DNA of 64,000 nucleotides. Origin: Mytilisepta virgata (taxonomy: Eukaryota > Mollusca > Bivalvia > Mytilida > Mytilidae). The stretch covers positions 33,410,001-33,474,000 of the forward strand of contig CM051511.1 of assembly GCA_028015205.1 (NCBI GenBank), in the 5' to 3' direction. Positions 60,467-64,000 of the stretch are shown piece by piece (the first letter of the stretch is position 1; each line of letters starts with the position of its first letter). Below the pieces are notes generated by a model. It was not told where the DNA came from and made no database searches. It worked only from the letters and a program-made list of their open reading frames with translations. Made by a program: the position numbers and the translations under genes.

Positions 60467-63400
60467 GTATGGTTTTATTTATAATATGTTTTTATTTCTC
60501 ATAATGCAAAATGTTATATTATTACAAACCTTATAAGTTTATCAGAATGCAATGATTCACATATAAAACAATTATGGGACCACAAAATCGTTCTAACCAG
60601 CAATCGCAATACCTAAATTGTTTTCCAATTTTGCTTTATAAATTAATTATATTTTAATTACTTTGTATGGTGAATAAAAATATATTTCCAAAATTGATGC
60701 TTGAGAAAAAAAACTTTAAAAAGATACCCTGTATTTCTTAGCAAATTTATTATATAATAATAAAGGTTATTTTGAAGGAGTTTATCAATGTGTAAATTCA
60801 GGCGATTCACTGACAAACTAAATTAAGTCCGGAGGACTTTATGCAAAATTGTGAATAATAAGCCCGTGTTTACACATTGATAAATTCCGTAACAATAATC
60901 TTTATTACTTATAATTCCACAGTAATGCAGAAATATGACGTTTGCATTTGAAATTAACATTTTCCTCATGCATTATATTGCATGCGTATGTATTCATACG
61001 TACGACGTCATGAAATTTAAAAAGTTATAAACGTTTTACCGGAACTTGCTGTTAGCCAATGAAATTACTGCATTTGATGTTTTTAAAAGAACATTGGAAT
61101 TATTAAGTAATATTCTATCATTTTTTCCACAATTTGATGGCTACGGTTATTTCAATACTTTTTGTGAAATACTACATGTAAAATCTTATCTGGATTCTCT
61201 ATTTTGTGATTTGTAAAGAACATTTACTTCAGATATATAATTGGCAATGAATTAAACACGATTCCTGGAGGTACTTTTGATGACGCTACATCCGTTATAG
61301 ATCTGTAAGTGAAAAATTGTCAATGTTACGTTACTTTATTGGTACTTGTATGCACTAGTTTTTGTCTTAGTTTTTTCCACCCAGTTTGAACTTTTATATG
61401 CAGTTGTATAGTAAGTTTAATTTTCTTGGCATATACATGAACTGTTGCAGTAAATAAATGGATACATTTTTAAAAAAGAACTGCCAAAGGTCCATGTCAG
61501 CTATTATCATCACCTGATGTCTGTCGTCGTCCACCAGTTAACATTTACATTTTAATTTTTGGTCTAAAAGGTTACGTCTTGTGGTCTATATCTTGAACTA
61601 ATATGGCCACTGTTACGACAAATTAAAAACACCCCTGAGGAAGTTGAGACTTAAATTTGGAAAAATGGTAATTAGATGGATACCTTTATCAATTGTTTCC
61701 GAGGTTGATATGGCAGCTCTTACTAAAAAAAAGAAAAAATATTCAAATTAGTAAAAAACGTTATATATTCTCCTCTGAAACTATTGACACAATTAAAATA
61801 TCTAATTTTGGTAAAACAAAGTTTTGAAATGGACCAACTTATGTGTTGTTGTGCGGATCTTTGACTCATACATTTGAAAGATCAGCACAAAACCCTAAAA
61901 TCTTCAGTTTTGAAACTGCTTAAACAACTGAGGCTTATCATTGATAGAATTATTATTAGATGGTCTTCTTTTCAATAGTTTTCTTGGGATACGGACCTTT
62001 TACCAATATGACTACTGTTACGTAAAGAAGAAAATAATAGAAAGAAATTAAACATCTCGTCTCAAAGTACTATGACAATTTAGACTTTTTTTTGGCAACG
62101 TGGTCTTTTTCCAATACTGTAAAGAAATTATTATATCAATTTATACTGAACTTTGTTCATTCATGTTGTTGAAGGACTCCTTATGTCTCTCTTCAATATC
62201 ATGGTAGACCAATATATAACAGCTGTTACAAAAAAACCTCAAATAGACAAATGAGCTTATGAACGGTGAGCGATATAGGCTCGTGTGAGCCTCTAGTGAT
62301 TATTATTATATTTTCGTCATGTACTATATCTGTTTCTCACTTTTTTCATGTTTAAAAAAAATTCTTTGCCTGTTTTTAGGGCATGCAATCGGTTGGAGAA
62401 AAATTTGATAATTCATGTGTGATTTGTTGTTGTCGGTCGCTAATTGGTCGTTGAAATTTCCATTTGATTTTTTTCCATGCTTTTTCGAAGATTCCATAGC
62501 AACGTGTTCACAAAGTAACGTGAACGTCAGCAATATTCTGCATAATATCTGCTAACGAAAACTTACAACAAGGACAATAATTCAGGCATCTAGATTCATT
62601 AACAAAGAATAATATGGGGTACACCAAAATGAATAGAGAATAATAGCCAAAAATAAGTATAGATACGATGTTATACATATAAAGAATAAGTTAAAATGGA
62701 TAGTGAATTTATGGACAAATACCAATTACAGAAAATATCAATGGTATATATGCTCCAAAAAATGTTTTATTTCACATATAAAACATTAATTATTTAAAAA
62801 AAATCTTTATCAAAAGAAATACATGTCATTTGCAACTTATACATGTACCATTACAAGCATAACGCCAACCTTTTTATTTGCAATATATAATTTCCGATTT
62901 TAGCCTGACACGATTAAAAAAATAGCAATTCTCTAAACAATTGACTGAACACAGAACTTGACACTCTTCCCAAATCTGCAACCCATTACAGGAGATGTGA
63001 CGATCAATTTGTTTTCGCTCAAAAGTTTTAGCTGTTAATATAAACACGGTTTTCATGTGTATGAATTAGTACTTCAATTTAAAGAATTTTACTGTTATCA
63101 TGACATCATCCTTATTTTATAATAATTGAAAACAACACAAAATAAATAAAATATAAAAAAAATAAAAGGATCAAAAATGATAAACTAGAAAGCTATTCTT
63201 GAAATCAAAGGCTATCACCGCACCTATCTCAATTAGTAGGGACACTTACCCAAAATATATCTAAAAACTTATTGCCCATTTACATATGTTGTGCAATCAT
63301 TCAATGAAGCAATTAGATAAAAAGTTTTGTAACCAGTAGTAAAGAAAGAAAATACATAAATTGAAAAATGAAAGAGGAATTTAGGTTACAAGTTAAATTC

Positions 63401-64000
63401 ACAATTTGAGAAATTCGATCCAAGGGGTCCCAAGTTTGAAAATCAAAATGTTAAAATCTTATTGAACATCTAAATATGAAAATGTTGTAAAGAAATGATA
63501 TGCATCAATTGGAAAGTGAACTTTACCTCACAGGCTTAAATTGACAATTTTCGAAGTTCGACTCCTGAGGGCCTCAAGTCAAGAAAATAAAAATTACAAG
63601 ACCTTATTTCACATCTACAGGTAGTAAGCAAACAGTCTGTATAGAAATTAAATTCCATTATCCCAAAACTAAAATAATATTTAATTGCTAAATAAGGACG
63701 AGCGGAGGATTTCAGAAAGAGAATCAGTATTTAAGAGGATTCAAGAACTGATGATTTTATTGAATTCAGAGGGTGATGATATTTGCCCATTTGATGTAAC
63801 ACTACTGCTACAATCTGAATATTCATAATAAAGCATCATTCATTTACAGAAATTTGAGTCGAAATTTGATTGTAGCACTGCCTGAAAGAATATTCCAAAA
63901 CCTAGCGAATCTGTTATTCCTGTAAGTATGTCATGTCTGATTTCTATGCATTTGTGAATGATTAAAATGCCAATAACCTGCTTAATCTAAATACGGCGTA
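60297..64000 (+). CDS. Gene B: second LRR protein gene, 3' partial
   Basis: Same family and strand as gene A, starting 15.6 kb after gene A's stop. Exons seen: 60297-60466 (signal peptide and N-terminal cap), 61233-61304 and 63850-63921 (one LRR each), all joined through phase 2 introns; 104 codons plus 2 nt lie in the window. The third exon and its intron flanks match gene A's exons at 73 and 1520, so gene B is a tandem paralogue. By analogy with gene A it should continue with more LRRs, a cap, a stalk, a transmembrane segment and a tail to the right of the window. Confidence 0.82.
60759..60906. mobile_element. MITE with ~38-bp inverted ends in gene B intron 1
   Basis: AATAAAGGTTATTTTGAAGG and AGTTTATCAATGTGTAAA on the left are mirrored by TTTACACATTGATAAATT and CCGTAACAATAATCTTTATT on the right, about 148 bp in all. 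No coding capacity. Confidence 0.8.
61233..61304 (+). CDS. Gene B LRR exon 1
   Basis: 72-nt phase 2-2 exon, acceptor ATTTACTTCAG, donor GTAAGT. Encodes YIIGNELNTIPGGTF then DDATSVIDL. As first repeat it differs most from the others (GGTF, not xxIF). It directly follows the N-terminal cap in frame. Confidence 0.85.
61480..62300 (+). repeat. Dispersed repeat related to the 17300-19830 array
   Basis: Loose sub-repeats with TCTCCTCTGAAACTATTGAC-type and CAATTAAAATATCTAATTTT-type blocks, ending in GGTGAGCGATATAGGCTC and GTGTGAGCCTCTAG, the same end sequence as at 19788-19825. An unexpanded member of that family. Confidence 0.55.
63150..64000 (+). repeat. Gene B copy of the exon-bearing unit at 1180-1700
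   Basis: 63160-63260 matches 1180-1260; 63660-63980 matches 1330-1660, including the exon. Between them (63265-63620) is a ~150-190-bp repeat also found at 21480-21900, which gene A lacks at the equivalent place. Confidence 0.85.
63850..63921 (+). CDS. Gene B LRR exon 2
   Basis: 72-nt phase 2-2 exon, acceptor CATTTACAG, donor GTAAGT. Encodes NLSRNLIVALPERIF then QNLANLLFL. Sister of the exons at 73 and 1520 (shared LPERIFQN), with matching intron on both sides. Confidence 0.87.

Overview
The window looks like AT-rich animal DNA, most probably from a bivalve mollusc and perhaps a mussel. The reasons are long introns with standard GT..AG borders, very short exons, tRNA-derived SINEs, degenerate retroelement copies carrying an RT with a YIDD box, a Tc1/mariner transposon, and many tandem and foldback repeats of kinds I associate with bivalve genomes. 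The organism call is inference from repeat style; no marker gene is present. Most long open frames here are repeat debris; the real host coding sequence is in short exons.

The main content is a plus-strand leucine-rich-repeat (LRR) transmembrane protein gene, gene A (73-44720), whose 5' end lies before the window. Nine exons of exactly 72 nt each encode one 24-residue LRR and all sit between phase 2 introns (73, 1520, 3387, 8811, 20993, 23003, 24107, 24579, 26054). They are followed by a C-terminal cap exon (31155), two near-identical 66-nt stalk exons (40129, 42704), a transmembrane exon (44231) and a terminal exon with a short cytoplasmic tail and TGA stop (44544-44720). All 14 exons join in one frame for 409 codons plus stop. 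A second gene of the same family, gene B, starts at 60297 with a signal peptide and cysteine-containing N-terminal cap, continues with LRR exons at 61233 and 63850, and runs off the right edge. Gene B's 63850 exon and its flanking intron match gene A's first two exons, so this is a tandem, same-strand LRR gene cluster that has grown by duplicating exons, pairs of exons and whole genes.

Gene A's introns hold: LINE debris and a repeat element (3.8-6.1 kb); a DNA element with a ~260-bp array (9.5-12.1 kb); two orphan exon-like segments with a poly(A) signal (15.6-16.8 kb); a 145-bp array (15.8-16.4 kb); a large array with higher-order structure (17.3-19.8 kb); several Penelope-like RT copies (22.3, 27.1, 29.1, 30.1 and 37.3-39.3 kb); two SINEs with clear target-site duplications (25.5 and 33.3 kb); and a second ~260-bp array in the opposite orientation (31.7-32.8 kb).

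The 15.6-kb space between the two genes (44.7-60.3 kb) shows no host gene I can support. It contains an intact Tc1-type transposon (48.56-50.10 kb) inserted in an older repeat that recurs inverted at 51.25-51.72 kb, several palindromic elements, an inverted pair of MITE-like repeats (54.6 and 56.2 kb), a 37-bp minisatellite and two more SINEs.
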